Assembly (NCBI GenBank): GCA_017391665.1
Contig: JAFOXS010000068.1
Span: 1-13,445, forward strand
Direction: 5' to 3'
Origin: Alistipes sp.
GTDB taxonomy: Bacteria; Bacteroidota; Bacteroidia; Bacteroidales; Rikenellaceae
DNA length: 13,445 nt
Positions 1 through 7,231 of the stretch are shown one piece after another; position 1 is the stretch's first letter; the number at the start of each line of letters is the position of its first letter. The notes below the pieces were generated by a model that was not told the DNA's origin, did not search any database, and saw only the letters and a list, made by a program, of their open reading frames with translations. A program made the translations under genes and the position numbers.

Positions 1-2
1 CA

Positions 3-197
3 TACATAAATGCCTGTATCAGAGCATTCGCCAAGCGTTTTAGGCTCTCGGTGCAGAGTGCTTTTGAGTACCTTTATAACTTTAAGGGTATTCACTTTTT
101 GGTGGAGTTTTATGAGATTGAGCACTTGCAGTCGATTGATGATGCAGTGGATGACCTAATCGTTTGTTGCCAAAATAATGGAGGAACGCTCAGATGA
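3..197 (+). CDS. DUF3791-type small protein, 5' end outside window
   Basis: The frame is open from the window edge to a TGA at 195-197, giving 64 visible residues that begin YINACIRAF and end NNGGTLR. The FAKRFRLSVQSAFEYLYNF stretch followed by HFLVEFYEIEH matches what I recall of the DUF3791 family: a short all-helical protein with a helix, a 'sv..af.yl...g...fl.e.Ye.eH' core and an acidic tail. Usual length is about 65-80 aa, so only the first few residues are missing. The stop overlaps the next start as ATGA, which indicates translational coupling. DUF3791 genes commonly sit beside DUF3990 genes, as here. A role as antitoxin or partner of the DUF3990 protein is inference only. Confidence 0.72.
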   Translation, partial: YINACIRAFAKRFRLSVQSAFEYLYNFKGIHFLVEFYEIEHLQSIDDAVDDLIVCCQNNGGTLR

Positions 198-664
198 AAC
201 TCTACCACGGAACAAATATAGATTTCAAAGTGATTGATTTGACCAAATCCAATAAGTACAAGGATTTCGGCCAGGGTTTCTATTTGACCGACATTCGCAC
301 GCAGGCAGAAGAACTCGCGGCGAAGAAATCTCGACTCTTCGGCGGTTATCCCGTTATCCAAGAGTATGAGTTTGACGAATCCTTGTTGGCAAGTGCTGAT
401 TTGCACGTTTTGAAGTTTGATGCCCCAACAACCGAATGGGCAGAGTTTATTTTCAAGAATCGTAATAGAGGGTCTAAATTCACTCACGATTACGATATTG
501 TAATTGGTCCAATAGCCAATGACGGCGTTGCCTATCTTTTGGGTAGATATGAGGAGGGTACGCTCACTATTGAGGAACTGAGCAAGAAGTTGGATTACCG
601 CAAACTCAATAGCCAATACTTTTTCGGCACCGAGAAATCACTTAAATACTTGAAACGCCTATGA
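194..664 (+). CDS. DUF3990 family protein, ADP-ribosyltransferase-like fold, putative toxin/effector
   Basis: A 156-aa cytosolic protein with no signal peptide or membrane segment. The N-terminal YHGT (residues 4-7), FGQGFYLT (25-32) with helix-forming AEELAAKK behind it, the central YDIVIGP (about 99-105) and the C-terminal SQYFFGTEKSLKYL block follow the DUF3990 pattern. That family is placed in the ADP-ribosyltransferase fold group: an early H/R strand, a G-x-G-F-Y strand, then a late Q/E strand. Length is normal for the family. The ATG at 194 overlaps the upstream stop (ATGA) and its own TGA at 662-664 overlaps the next ATG at 661, so this is the middle gene of a tightly coupled trio. That architecture fits a toxin with small partner proteins. 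Actual ADP-ribosyl transfer and the target are inferred, not shown. Confidence 0.8.
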   Translation: MKLYHGTNIDFKVIDLTKSNKYKDFGQGFYLTDIRTQAEELAAKKSRLFGGYPVIQEYEFDESLLASADLHVLKFDAPTTEWAEFIFKNRNRGSKFTHDYDIVIGPIANDGVAYLLGRYEEGTLTIEELSKKLDYRKLNSQYFFGTEKSLKYLKRL

Positions 665-876
665 CAGCACAAGTACAGAGAGATTTTTTAGTTAGCCATA
701 TCGTTGACCGCTTGACCGAATATCTTGTCATAGACCACGATATGGAAATTACGGATGCGCTAAAAATCGTGTATCAATCAAAAACATACCAGCAACTTCA
801 AGACGAAGACGGAGGTCTTTATGCTCAAAGTCCTTCATACATATATGAGTTATTGAAACGGGAGTTGTGTATATGA
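661..876 (+). CDS. small protein completing the DUF3791/DUF3990 trio
   Basis: A 71-aa acidic, helical protein without signal peptide. Its core (ITDALKIVYQSKTYQQLQDE followed by GLYAQSPSYIYELLKRE) resembles small proteins I recall encoded immediately beside DUF3990 genes, with a 'DAL..vY.S.tf..L.de.tGLY.QS..Yvy..L' pattern. The start is fixed by a 4-nt ATGA overlap with the DUF3990 stop. The TGA stop at 874-876 is followed within 8 nt by a strong terminator, so this is the last gene of the unit. By position it is a candidate second antitoxin, chaperone or regulator. I cannot assign a biochemical role, and the family name is uncertain. Confidence 0.75.
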   Translation: MTAQVQRDFLVSHIVDRLTEYLVIDHDMEITDALKIVYQSKTYQQLQDEDGGLYAQSPSYIYELLKRELCI

Positions 877-883
877 TATAGAT

Positions 884-917
884 AACGTAGCCAATTTGAG
901 TCGGCTACGTTTTTTTG
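884..917 (+). terminator. Rho-independent terminator of the DUF3990 operon
   Basis: A perfect 9-bp inverted repeat (AACGTAGCC at 884-892 and GGCTACGTT at 903-911) with a 10-nt loop runs into a T tract at 910-916. It lies 7 nt after the stop of the 71-aa gene. Confidence 0.9.
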
Positions 918-962
918 TTTTAGAGTTGATTCCTATCTTTACAGCAATCAATACTTCGATAG

Positions 963-1001
963 CCCCCCTTCCTTAAATCAATTATGGGGAGGGGTGTTTT
1001 T
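963..1001 (+). terminator. possible backup terminator
   Basis: C-rich arm 965-973 can pair with G-rich arm 986-994 (GGGGAGGGG) using two G-U pairs, leaving a 12-nt loop. T-rich sequence follows (997-1001). It would back up the terminator at 884-917 for + strand transcripts. The imperfect stem makes this less certain. Confidence 0.5.
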
Positions 1002-1030
1002 ATGTGTATCAGTTGGTAGATAGTATATAC

Positions 1031-1152
1031 AAAACAACAGACCTCGCAAAGCTGGGATTCTCTGCGAGGCCTGAATACCGATTAAAGAAGGAATACGGTG
1101 TTAATGAGGCTAAAAGATGATGATATACAAACCCTTTTTCGCACCTAATTCC
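1031..1152 (-). ncRNA. candidate small RNA, about 120 nt
   Basis: A consensus Bacteroidetes promoter (1158-1189) points leftward and would start transcription near 1152. About 85-110 nt later comes a hairpin with 7-bp arms (1042-1048 and 1063-1069, CCTCGCA/TGCGAGG) followed in that direction by a T-rich run (1031-1038). No ATG lies on the - strand between the two, so the product should be noncoding. It is insulated from the fimbrillin operon by the terminator at 1211-1237. No known RNA family is recognised. Confidence 0.45.
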
Positions 1153-1157
1153 GATAA

Positions 1158-1189
1158 CAAATATACAATATTTTCTTGTGAAATGCAAA
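1158..1189 (-). promoter_or_regulatory. consensus Bacteroidetes promoter for the candidate small RNA
   Basis: Read on the - strand: TTTG at 1186-1189 (-33 element), a 20-nt spacer, then TATATTTG at 1158-1165 (-7 element, consensus TAnnTTTG). Both boxes and the spacing match the published Bacteroides sigma-ABfr consensus exactly. No protein gene lies downstream in that direction within 250 nt. Confidence 0.6.
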
Positions 1190-1210
1190 TTTATATCGCT
1201 GAAAATCAAC

Positions 1211-1237
1211 AAAAAACCTCCCGAGAGAATCGGGAGG
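1211..1237 (-). terminator. terminator of the fimbrillin operon
   Basis: CCTCCCG at 1217-1223 pairs with CGGGAGG at 1231-1237. Six A residues at 1211-1216 form the T tract on the - strand. It lies 21 nt beyond the stop of the last fimbrillin gene. Confidence 0.9.
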
Positions 1238-1258
1238 CTAATCAAACATTTATCGCTT

Positions 1259-2140
1259 TTACCAGCCACCTTCAACTTCGCCGCCAATATCCACGTGGAT
1301 TTGATCAGGGTTAGAGTTAATGGTTAGCGAGATGGTATGCTGAACTCCCGCTTTGAAGTAGAAAGTATCTTCCAATAGATACGAGATGTTGCCAGCAATC
1401 AACTCAATAAATGGGCGACGAGATGTTACTCGCTGGGGAATGATAATAGCCTCGTACGTATCGTCTGCCACCTTGCGAGCCTTGATAGTTGTAGGCTCTC
1501 CGAAAATATCCTTTACCACTGCTCCTGTTGTAAAATCAATTGTCGCCGTGGGCACCACGTTGTGAATATATAACGAAGCCGAAGTCGGGAAGTCTCCCAC
1601 ATAGTCGTCGCCCTTAACTAACTTCACAATCAGTTTTGAACAACTATGCTTAAACTCCAATGCAACTGTCTCGTCTGCCTGCGATACACCTGTAGCCTTT
1701 GCCCAAAGAAAGTCAGATGCTTCATATCCTCCCAACTCTCCATTCTCACCCTCTATTGATTGGTCGAGCGCCACAGCAAAAGGATGCAAGTCAATCGATG
1801 ATGGTGTCATATAGGGATAGTATCCATATACATCCATCTTATTCTCGCTCCAGAAAATCTTTTTTGCTGTGCTCCACGCTGAGCCATCATAAGTGGTCGC
1901 TACGTTATTTGCCCAGTTTCCCGAAATTTGCAAAGGAGAGGCTACATCACCTGTATAGTCGGTCACATATACGCCAATCTTGTCGCCATCCTCAAAACCC
2001 GTTGCTGTTGCTCGTGTTGCTGAGGGGTGTGTGGCTGTAATCTGCATCACACTCTCCTCGGGTACAAGTATCTCTTCATTCTTACTGCAACTTGTCATCA
2101 AAAGAGTTGCAACCGCCAAAATCAAAATATTCTTTTTCAT
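1259..2140 (-). CDS. fimbrillin family (Mfa-like) lipoprotein, last gene of operon
   Basis: A 293-aa surface lipoprotein. The signal peptide ends in LLMTSC with lipidated Cys18, followed by SKNEE, an acidic stretch like the Bacteroidetes lipoprotein surface-export signal. ATRATATGFEDGDKIGVYV (from about 42) carries the conserved TR site before the first pilin strand, where P. gingivalis fimbrillins are cleaved for donor-strand assembly. The DVYGYYPY and ASDFLWAKA blocks are shared with the two other fimbrillin domains here, so the three are paralogues. The Mfa_like_1 domain fills most of the protein. It starts 18 nt after the protease gene with a good Shine-Dalgarno (AGGAGAG about 8 nt upstream). 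Likely a structural subunit of a type V pilus or related surface fibre; whether shaft, anchor or tip cannot be told. Confidence 0.88.
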   Translation of the reverse strand: MKKNILILAVATLLMTSCSKNEEILVPEESVMQITATHPSATRATATGFEDGDKIGVYVTDYTGDVASPLQISGNWANNVATTYDGSAWSTAKKIFWSENKMDVYGYYPYMTPSSIDLHPFAVALDQSIEGENGELGGYEASDFLWAKATGVSQADETVALEFKHSCSKLIVKLVKGDDYVGDFPTSASLYIHNVVPTATIDFTTGAVVKDIFGEPTTIKARKVADDTYEAIIIPQRVTSRRPFIELIAGNISYLLEDTFYFKAGVQHTISLTINSNPDQIHVDIGGEVEGGW

Positions 2141-2158
2141 AGTTCTTCTCTCCTTTGA

Positions 2159-5100
2159 TTAGTTGTTAGACTTCTTGAAGTTTGGCTTCTCGCCCATAAA
2201 TACGGGTGCTGACTGTCCCTTTGCTGCGTATGGAACTCCGCTCTTCGAACGCGTTGATGCAATTACCTCTGCCTCCTCTGTAGCCAATGGAATATCGTTT
2301 GCCTTGAACGTGTCGTAAGAGTAAGTTAAGCCCGCATATTGCATTATTCGCTTTACTATAGCCTCACGCGAAATAGCCGAGAAGTAAGGAACATTGTTGT
2401 TCATACAAGAGTTTGACTCTGAACGGAACACACCGCGAGTATGGAAGAAACCACCCTCGTAAATATCTACCGTGCCTGAGAACTGCGGATCGAAGATCAT
2501 ATGACTCCAAGGCACTTTGTTCATATCGCCCGACAAAGAGAGGTTATCATAGAATCCGTAAGATTTCATCAAGTTGAACTCCTCTACGTGCTCGTGCCCA
2601 TTATTCGTGCAAGTGCTGATAAAGTTGTTCACGTATATATACTCATCGCCCAACTTACCAAATGCGTGACCTCCTGCTTCGTGCTGAACGACACCTCGGA
2701 AATCGTAAGGATACTCATCTTCGCTCATCGGGCATAGTGCGATAGCCGAGCCATCACCCCACATATAGGTAATTCCGTCGTAGTCATAGGTATTCTCCAC
2801 CAATACGATAGGTGTTTGGCTGATATTATCCTCTGTTACGGTTGGTGCTTTGCAAGCATACTCAAAGCAGATATTTTCGTTAACACCTACCGAGCCCGCA
2901 GCCTGTAAACCATACTGTGAGCCAAACTTCGCCTCGCGAATTGTATTCACTGAGCCTACTCCGCTGTCGGCAGAAAGACCGATTACGGTGTAGATATTGA
3001 AATACTTCTTGTACGACTTGTAAGGCTCTACGGCAAAGAAGTGCTTGATTGCCTCGTTTACGCCAGCGAGATATTTGCCCGTAGCAATATCCTGTGCATC
3101 GAAGCAGTCGCCCATAAAGACAATATTCACTCCGTTGCCCTCGCTTGCGGTCTGGTTTGTTATCACCTTGCCGTCGTAGTGCTCATAGTTGTACTGCTCA
3201 ACTGTTGTTGTCGAACTGTAATCCTTGCCCGTAAGGTGGAATACGACCTTGCCTGAACGGCCATTGTATGAGGTCTCCACAATGTTACCATTTGTGTTAT
3301 AGGTCTGCACCTTGAATGTGCCAACATCACTTGCCGTCATCTCGTTTACAGTAACTGTTACCTCTGTTTTACCTACTCCGCTTGATGGAGTTACAGTAAT
3401 CCACTCGGGAGCCTCTACTGTCCAAGCCGCATCAGCCTCGGCACGCAAAACGAGAGTCTTGCTGTCGCTGGCATTAAGCGTGCGGAATAGATTGCGAGAG
3501 ATAGAGAAATCTCGGTGTGCTGCAAAGCGAAACTCTTTCCATACAGGAGCCGTTGAATACTCCATTACCGCGGCCTCGGGAACCTCCACAGTAAAGTTAT
3601 CCTTTGCTACGCCATTAAATGCCGTAGATGCTACTGTAGGTGGTGTTGTAGCCTTACAAGTAATTGAGTTTAATTGATAGCAATTTTGGAAAGCATTTGC
3701 ACCAATATTCTCCATCGTACGAGGCAAGATAACGCCCTCTAACTGCTTACATCCATAAAAAGCAGATGCAGGAATAGAGATAATATCGTTAGGAATCTCT
3801 ACAATGCCTGTGAGGCGAGAGCAATCCTTAAAAGCGGATTCACCTAATGATGCTAATTCTTTAGGTAAAATTAATTTCCCGCTAAAATTATTACCCGAGA
3901 AAGCGGCTGCTCCAATAACTGTAACACTCTCTGGAATATTTAATTGCCCCTTAAATTTACAACCAGAAAAGGCACTGCCTTCAATAGTCACAATGTTTGA
4001 TGATAAATAAAGTTGCCCATCAAAACCGCAACTAGCAAAACATCCAGCATCAATATATGATATTTTGGGAGGAATGGATAACGAGCCTGATAATCCAGAA
4101 CAACCACCGAATACACCATCAGATTCATCATTACCAAGCATCGTTAGCCCTTTAGGAAGATTAAGAGTTCCTGTAAACCCTTTGCAATGATAGAATGCTC
4201 CGCCTTCAATTATTTCAACTGATTCAGGAATATTAAGTTCTCCATTTAGGTTAGTACAACTATAAAAAGCTCCTGCTCCTATTGTTTTAAGGTTTTTAGG
4301 CAATGTCAATGTTCCATTTAAAGTTGAAACTCCATAAAATGCCATATCCTTAATAACCGTTACATCCTGAGGGATGATAAGTGAACCAGTAAGACTAGAC
4401 CCAGAAAAAGAAGCCGAACCAATTGATGTTATGTTGTCTGGGAATATAAATCGTACAAGGGTCTTTTTCTTATTAAGCGCATAATTTGGAATCTCATTGG
4501 CTTCGCCTGAAACAGTATGAATATTTTTATTTGCAGTAATTGTTACCTCTTTCAAATTCAGCGACTGCAATTTAGTCATATCATCACGCATAAAGACAAA
4601 GTCGCGATTATTGATATAACCCGTAACCTTCAGATTTTTAATGTCAGTGTAATCGTATCCAGCCTCCTCAATCGCCAATTTTAGTGCGCTCTCATCCGCT
4701 TTTGCCTCGGGCACATCAATAATAATATACTCACGTGCTGATGCATCGTGTGAGGTGTTATCGGTCTCCCACGCAGTGATGCTATTGCCTAACAACTTAA
4801 ACTCCAGGCCGCTCTGGCTCTTCTTCGACACCTCGATTGAGAACTTATGCAATTTGCCTGACAGATACTCAAAATCTGCGGTTGCACCATCTACACGATA
4901 GCGGAATGTATAGGGAATGCCATCCACCGTGAGAGAGAACATTGCCATACCTGCCGACAAAGTCTGTGGAACAACAATAGCACGAAAATCATCGCCGCTC
5001 AGATAAGGCACGGTGCCTGTTGTGGGGACATCTCCCGTAGCAGTAACCACACCCGTAGCGAGGTCGATGGTAGCCTTACGTTTGGTGTTGGTAACAAGAG

Positions 5101-5704
5101 CCGATTTCTCAACCTGTGCCCACTCGCCTTCATTCCAACCTGTACCCTCGACAAGAGTAATTTGCACGCCAGCCATACGGTGGTTGAATTTGAGGTTGAT
5201 GCGTGAAGCCGTAGGCGTAATATCGGCTGCCTTACCCCACAGAAAATCTGATGCCTCATAGCCACCCAGCGCACCATTGGTTGCGGCAGTAGATTGGTCT
5301 TTCTGCACCTCGAAAGGATATGCGCCAATAGATGCGGGATTAGTGTAGGGGTAGTATCCGTAAATATCAACGTGGGTATTACGGTCACGGAAATATACGT
5401 CCTGCTCGGGAGTCCACTTCAAATTTGCCTCATCGTAGATATACTTCACGTTATCGGCTTGGTTGCCCTCGACCTGTATAGTACCACTTGAGCCATTCTC
5501 AAAGTTTACGACATAGATACCTACGGCATCACCGTCGCAGAATCCCTCATCGTTCACGCGCGTTGTAGGCACTTGAACAATCTCATTGTACAACTGAATC
5601 GGCAGAGATGGATCATTCTCTGGTGCGATCAGAATATCGTCTGTACGGCAGCTACACAATGCCACCGCTATAAGACAAAGGATTGATAATTTTTGTGCTT
5701 TCAT
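2159..5704 (-). CDS. surface lipoprotein: fimbrillin domain + BspA leucine-rich repeats + BACON + M64 metallopeptidase
   Basis: 1181 aa from the ATG at 5704. An in-frame ATG 48 nt upstream is rejected because only the downstream one opens a signal peptide (MKAQKLSILCLIAVALCSC, lipidated Cys19) and sits just behind AAGAAG. Domains: fimbrillin/Mfa-like about 50-294 (TTRVNDEGFCDGD, DIYGYYPY, ASDFLWGKA); linker 299-418; 11-12 BspA-type LRR_5 repeats 419-704 (IPESVTVIGAAAFSG pattern); BACON 736-829 (AAWTVEAPEWITVTPSSG); peptidase M64 839-1129, starting near VNIVFMGD. The metal site is HEAGGHAFGKLGDEY at 1008-1022, with an extra Gly compared with plain HExxH. M64 is the IgA-peptidase family. The fibre-type N-terminus with a C-terminal enzyme suggests a fibre-tip adhesin/protease. 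Substrate unknown; IgA cleavage is not shown. Confidence 0.9.
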   Translation of the reverse strand: MKAQKLSILCLIAVALCSCRTDDILIAPENDPSLPIQLYNEIVQVPTTRVNDEGFCDGDAVGIYVVNFENGSSGTIQVEGNQADNVKYIYDEANLKWTPEQDVYFRDRNTHVDIYGYYPYTNPASIGAYPFEVQKDQSTAATNGALGGYEASDFLWGKAADITPTASRINLKFNHRMAGVQITLVEGTGWNEGEWAQVEKSALVTNTKRKATIDLATGVVTATGDVPTTGTVPYLSGDDFRAIVVPQTLSAGMAMFSLTVDGIPYTFRYRVDGATADFEYLSGKLHKFSIEVSKKSQSGLEFKLLGNSITAWETDNTSHDASAREYIIIDVPEAKADESALKLAIEEAGYDYTDIKNLKVTGYINNRDFVFMRDDMTKLQSLNLKEVTITANKNIHTVSGEANEIPNYALNKKKTLVRFIFPDNITSIGSASFSGSSLTGSLIIPQDVTVIKDMAFYGVSTLNGTLTLPKNLKTIGAGAFYSCTNLNGELNIPESVEIIEGGAFYHCKGFTGTLNLPKGLTMLGNDESDGVFGGCSGLSGSLSIPPKISYIDAGCFASCGFDGQLYLSSNIVTIEGSAFSGCKFKGQLNIPESVTVIGAAAFSGNNFSGKLILPKELASLGESAFKDCSRLTGIVEIPNDIISIPASAFYGCKQLEGVILPRTMENIGANAFQNCYQLNSITCKATTPPTVASTAFNGVAKDNFTVEVPEAAVMEYSTAPVWKEFRFAAHRDFSISRNLFRTLNASDSKTLVLRAEADAAWTVEAPEWITVTPSSGVGKTEVTVTVNEMTASDVGTFKVQTYNTNGNIVETSYNGRSGKVVFHLTGKDYSSTTTVEQYNYEHYDGKVITNQTASEGNGVNIVFMGDCFDAQDIATGKYLAGVNEAIKHFFAVEPYKSYKKYFNIYTVIGLSADSGVGSVNTIREAKFGSQYGLQAAGSVGVNENICFEYACKAPTVTEDNISQTPIVLVENTYDYDGITYMWGDGSAIALCPMSEDEYPYDFRGVVQHEAGGHAFGKLGDEYIYVNNFISTCTNNGHEHVEEFNLMKSYGFYDNLSLSGDMNKVPWSHMIFDPQFSGTVDIYEGGFFHTRGVFRSESNSCMNNNVPYFSAISREAIVKRIMQYAGLTYSYDTFKANDIPLATEEAEVIASTRSKSGVPYAAKGQSAPVFMGEKPNFKKSNN

Positions 5705-5715
5705 CTTCTTGTGTA

Positions 5716-5850
5716 TTATTCGGCTGTACCGCCGAAGTCCTCGGTTCCCCATCCATTTACATCCATCTCTACTCCATTCGATTGAGCAAAGCCTTGCTCA
5801 ACTCTGATACAGAGTATTTCGATTTGGGGTTCCTCGTAAATACATTTCAT
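5716..5850 (-). CDS. 44-aa peptide encoded between fimbrillin and protease
   Basis: The start chosen is the ATG at 5850, 10 nt after the fimbrillin stop; the TAA at 5716-5718 lies 11 nt before the protease start, so it fits exactly in the operon gap. A longer reading from 5925 would overlap the fimbrillin and is rejected. No signal peptide. The order is a short basic start, YEEPQIEILCIRVEQGFAQS, then an acidic tail ending NGWGTEDFGGTAE. Similar short peptides with a 'P.iEii.v.vE.GFA.S' core are, from memory, frequent in Bacteroidales, often near fimbrillins. Its tail resembles the C-terminus of the adjacent 304-aa fimbrillin (GGWDTDDNEYGGSAE). Function unknown; a chaperone, assembly or secreted-peptide role is speculation. 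Confidence 0.7.
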   Translation of the reverse strand: MKCIYEEPQIEILCIRVEQGFAQSNGVEMDVNGWGTEDFGGTAE

Positions 5851-5860
5851 AGGATTGGAG

Positions 5861-6775
5861 TTATTCTGCCGAACCACCATATTCATTGTCGTCAGTATCC
5901 CAGCCGCCGATACCAATATCAACACCTCCTGCTGACTTATTGACTGTTACGATGAACTTGTGCTGCTTGTTAGCTACGAATGTCGCACTTGATGCGAGAG
6001 TATAATCTACGCCATCCACATTAACCGTGATGAGGTCTGTGCCATCGGCAACTGTCTGAGGAACGATCATCGCACGATAGTACTCGCCTACATTCCACGG
6101 GGTAACGGTTGCTACGTCACCTGTTGCAGTGGCTACACCAGTTGAGAGGTTAATGGTTGCTGCCGTTTTGATATTTTTGATTTTGACAGATTTGGTGGCA
6201 GCAGCCAATGTCTCTGTAGTGAAGCCTTTGCCTGCCTCCAAATAAATTAGAATATTGCTGAATGAGTGGTTTGTGGTAATAGCAACGGGCTCTGCAGTAG
6301 GAGCCACGTTAGCCGCCTTGCCCCACAAGAAATCGCTTGCAAAATAGTTTGCCTCGGTGCTCTGGTCAGTCTGTACAGAGAATGAATGAGCCGAGGTGCT
6401 AGCGGATGCACTGTACGGATAGTAAGCGTAGAAATCTGCGTGAGTGGTTTGATCCTTCCAATAGATAGCAGATGCGGGAGTCCATGCTGAACCACCGAAA
6501 GAGAACTGCATATTGTTGACGTGGTTGCCAGATGCTGCAAGAGTTCCCGCAGTAGAGCCGTTGTAGTTCACAACATAGATACCGACCTTATCGCCATCCT
6601 CAAATGCGGTATCATTGGCACGGGTATAGTTGCCAATAGAGAGGTTGATGGGAATTTGCGCCTGCTCCTGAGGAGTTGGTTCGGGGGTAGTGGTAGGCTC
6701 GGGTGCCTCACTCTTGGATGAGCAAGATGACAAAATTGTGCAGACCGTAGCTGCAAGAATGAAAAGTTTTTTCAT
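5861..6775 (-). CDS. fimbrillin family (Mfa-like) lipoprotein, probable major subunit
   Basis: 304 aa. The signal peptide ends ILSSC (Cys18), then SSKSEAPEP and a Pro/Thr/Glu-rich spacer (about 23-40). NYTRANDTAFEDGDKVGIYV (49-68) gives the TR processing site (Arg52) and first pilin strand. FYAYYPYS and ASDFLWGKAANVAPTA are the shared core blocks of the Mfa_like_1 family, and the C-terminal half follows the usual 'G.YYRAMIVPQTV..G' fimbrillin pattern. It is the first fimbrillin of the operon, 6 nt after the 149-aa gene, with no clear Shine-Dalgarno. The C-terminus, GGWDTDDNEYGGSAE, is echoed by the next small gene. Likely a polymerising subunit of a type V pilus; no usher or Mfa1/FimA-specific partner genes are visible. 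Confidence 0.88.
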   Translation of the reverse strand: MKKLFILAATVCTILSSCSSKSEAPEPTTTPEPTPQEQAQIPINLSIGNYTRANDTAFEDGDKVGIYVVNYNGSTAGTLAASGNHVNNMQFSFGGSAWTPASAIYWKDQTTHADFYAYYPYSASASTSAHSFSVQTDQSTEANYFASDFLWGKAANVAPTAEPVAITTNHSFSNILIYLEAGKGFTTETLAAATKSVKIKNIKTAATINLSTGVATATGDVATVTPWNVGEYYRAMIVPQTVADGTDLITVNVDGVDYTLASSATFVANKQHKFIVTVNKSAGGVDIGIGGWDTDDNEYGGSAE

Positions 6776-6781
6776 AGATTA

Positions 6782-7231
6782 TTATATTTTGATAGTTTTG
6801 ATATTCGGTATTTCTGTTGTCTCATCAAACTCTCGCCAAGAGTTATCGGTATTGTCACAAGAGAATTTTTGGGATATTATATATTTGCCGTACATTTCCC
6901 AAATTTCTTTGATTTTATCCTCTGAGTTATCCCTCGTTATTGGATTGTGTATGGCAAGTGTGGCGTTGCGAATAACCATTGCATCTATGGTGTTACAGTA
7001 TGTTATGCCGACAATTCCCTCTCCAACTTCAAAAATGTCTTCAAATATTTTTCTTAGACATATCGAACTATGTAAATCTTCATCCGATAACTTGCCGAGA
7101 TAATGGTATACTCCAATGAGAAAAGGTAATGTTGGGCCGATTTTAAACCCAAATTTTTTTCGACCTTCATCTGATAGAACTTGTTGCCAAATGGGTAGAA
7201 TAGCACTCATATTGTTTTGACTTTTTGCCAC
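6782..7231 (-). CDS. 149-aa protein of unknown function, first gene of fimbrillin operon
   Basis: No family recognised. The protein has no signal peptide or lipobox, so it is probably cytosolic, unlike the rest of the operon. It is mixed helical, with LPIWQQVLSDEGRKKFGF near the start, a PTLPFLIGVYHYLGKLSDEDL stretch (about 34-54), a GEGIVGITYCNTIDAMVIR block in the middle and a helix KEIWEMYGKYI near the end. The GTG start at 7231 is chosen because AGGAG (7236-7240) lies 4 nt upstream; ATG at 7210 is the alternative and would remove 7 residues. Its stop is 6 nt from the fimbrillin start. As the first gene behind the putative invertible promoter it could be a regulator or assembly factor, but that is position only. 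Confidence 0.65.
   Translation of the reverse strand: MAKSQNNMSAILPIWQQVLSDEGRKKFGFKIGPTLPFLIGVYHYLGKLSDEDLHSSICLRKIFEDIFEVGEGIVGITYCNTIDAMVIRNATLAIHNPITRDNSEDKIKEIWEMYGKYIISQKFSCDNTDNSWREFDETTEIPNIKTIKI

Larger units (their letters stand above)
918..1258. other. intergenic region without protein genes between convergent operons
   Basis: No credible ORF. Both frames that read through here are short and cross strong hairpins. The stretch holds a possible second + strand terminator (963-1001), a candidate - strand small RNA with promoter and terminator hairpin (1031-1190), and the terminator of the fimbrillin operon (1211-1237). Confidence 0.7.

Noticed and set aside
110..616. 168-codon - strand frame opposite the DUF3990 gene
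   Set aside because: Antisense shadow of a well-supported gene.
1009..1287. 92-codon - strand frame and 65-codon + strand frame near 1117-1314
   Set aside because: Both cross the fimbrillin terminator hairpin and overlap the fimbrillin gene end; no coding signature.
3700..4440. Possible repeat array or CRISPR-like region in the protease gene
   Set aside because: The periodicity is coding: BspA leucine-rich repeats with diverged DNA, not identical repeats with spacers.
5705..5752. Longer N-terminus for the 1181-aa lipoprotein starting at 5752
   Set aside because: It would overlap the 44-aa gene and bury the signal peptide; the ATG at 5704 gives a proper lipoprotein signal.
5851..5925. Longer start for the 44-aa gene at 5925
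   Set aside because: It would overlap the fimbrillin 3' end by 65 nt; the ATG at 5850 fits the gap.
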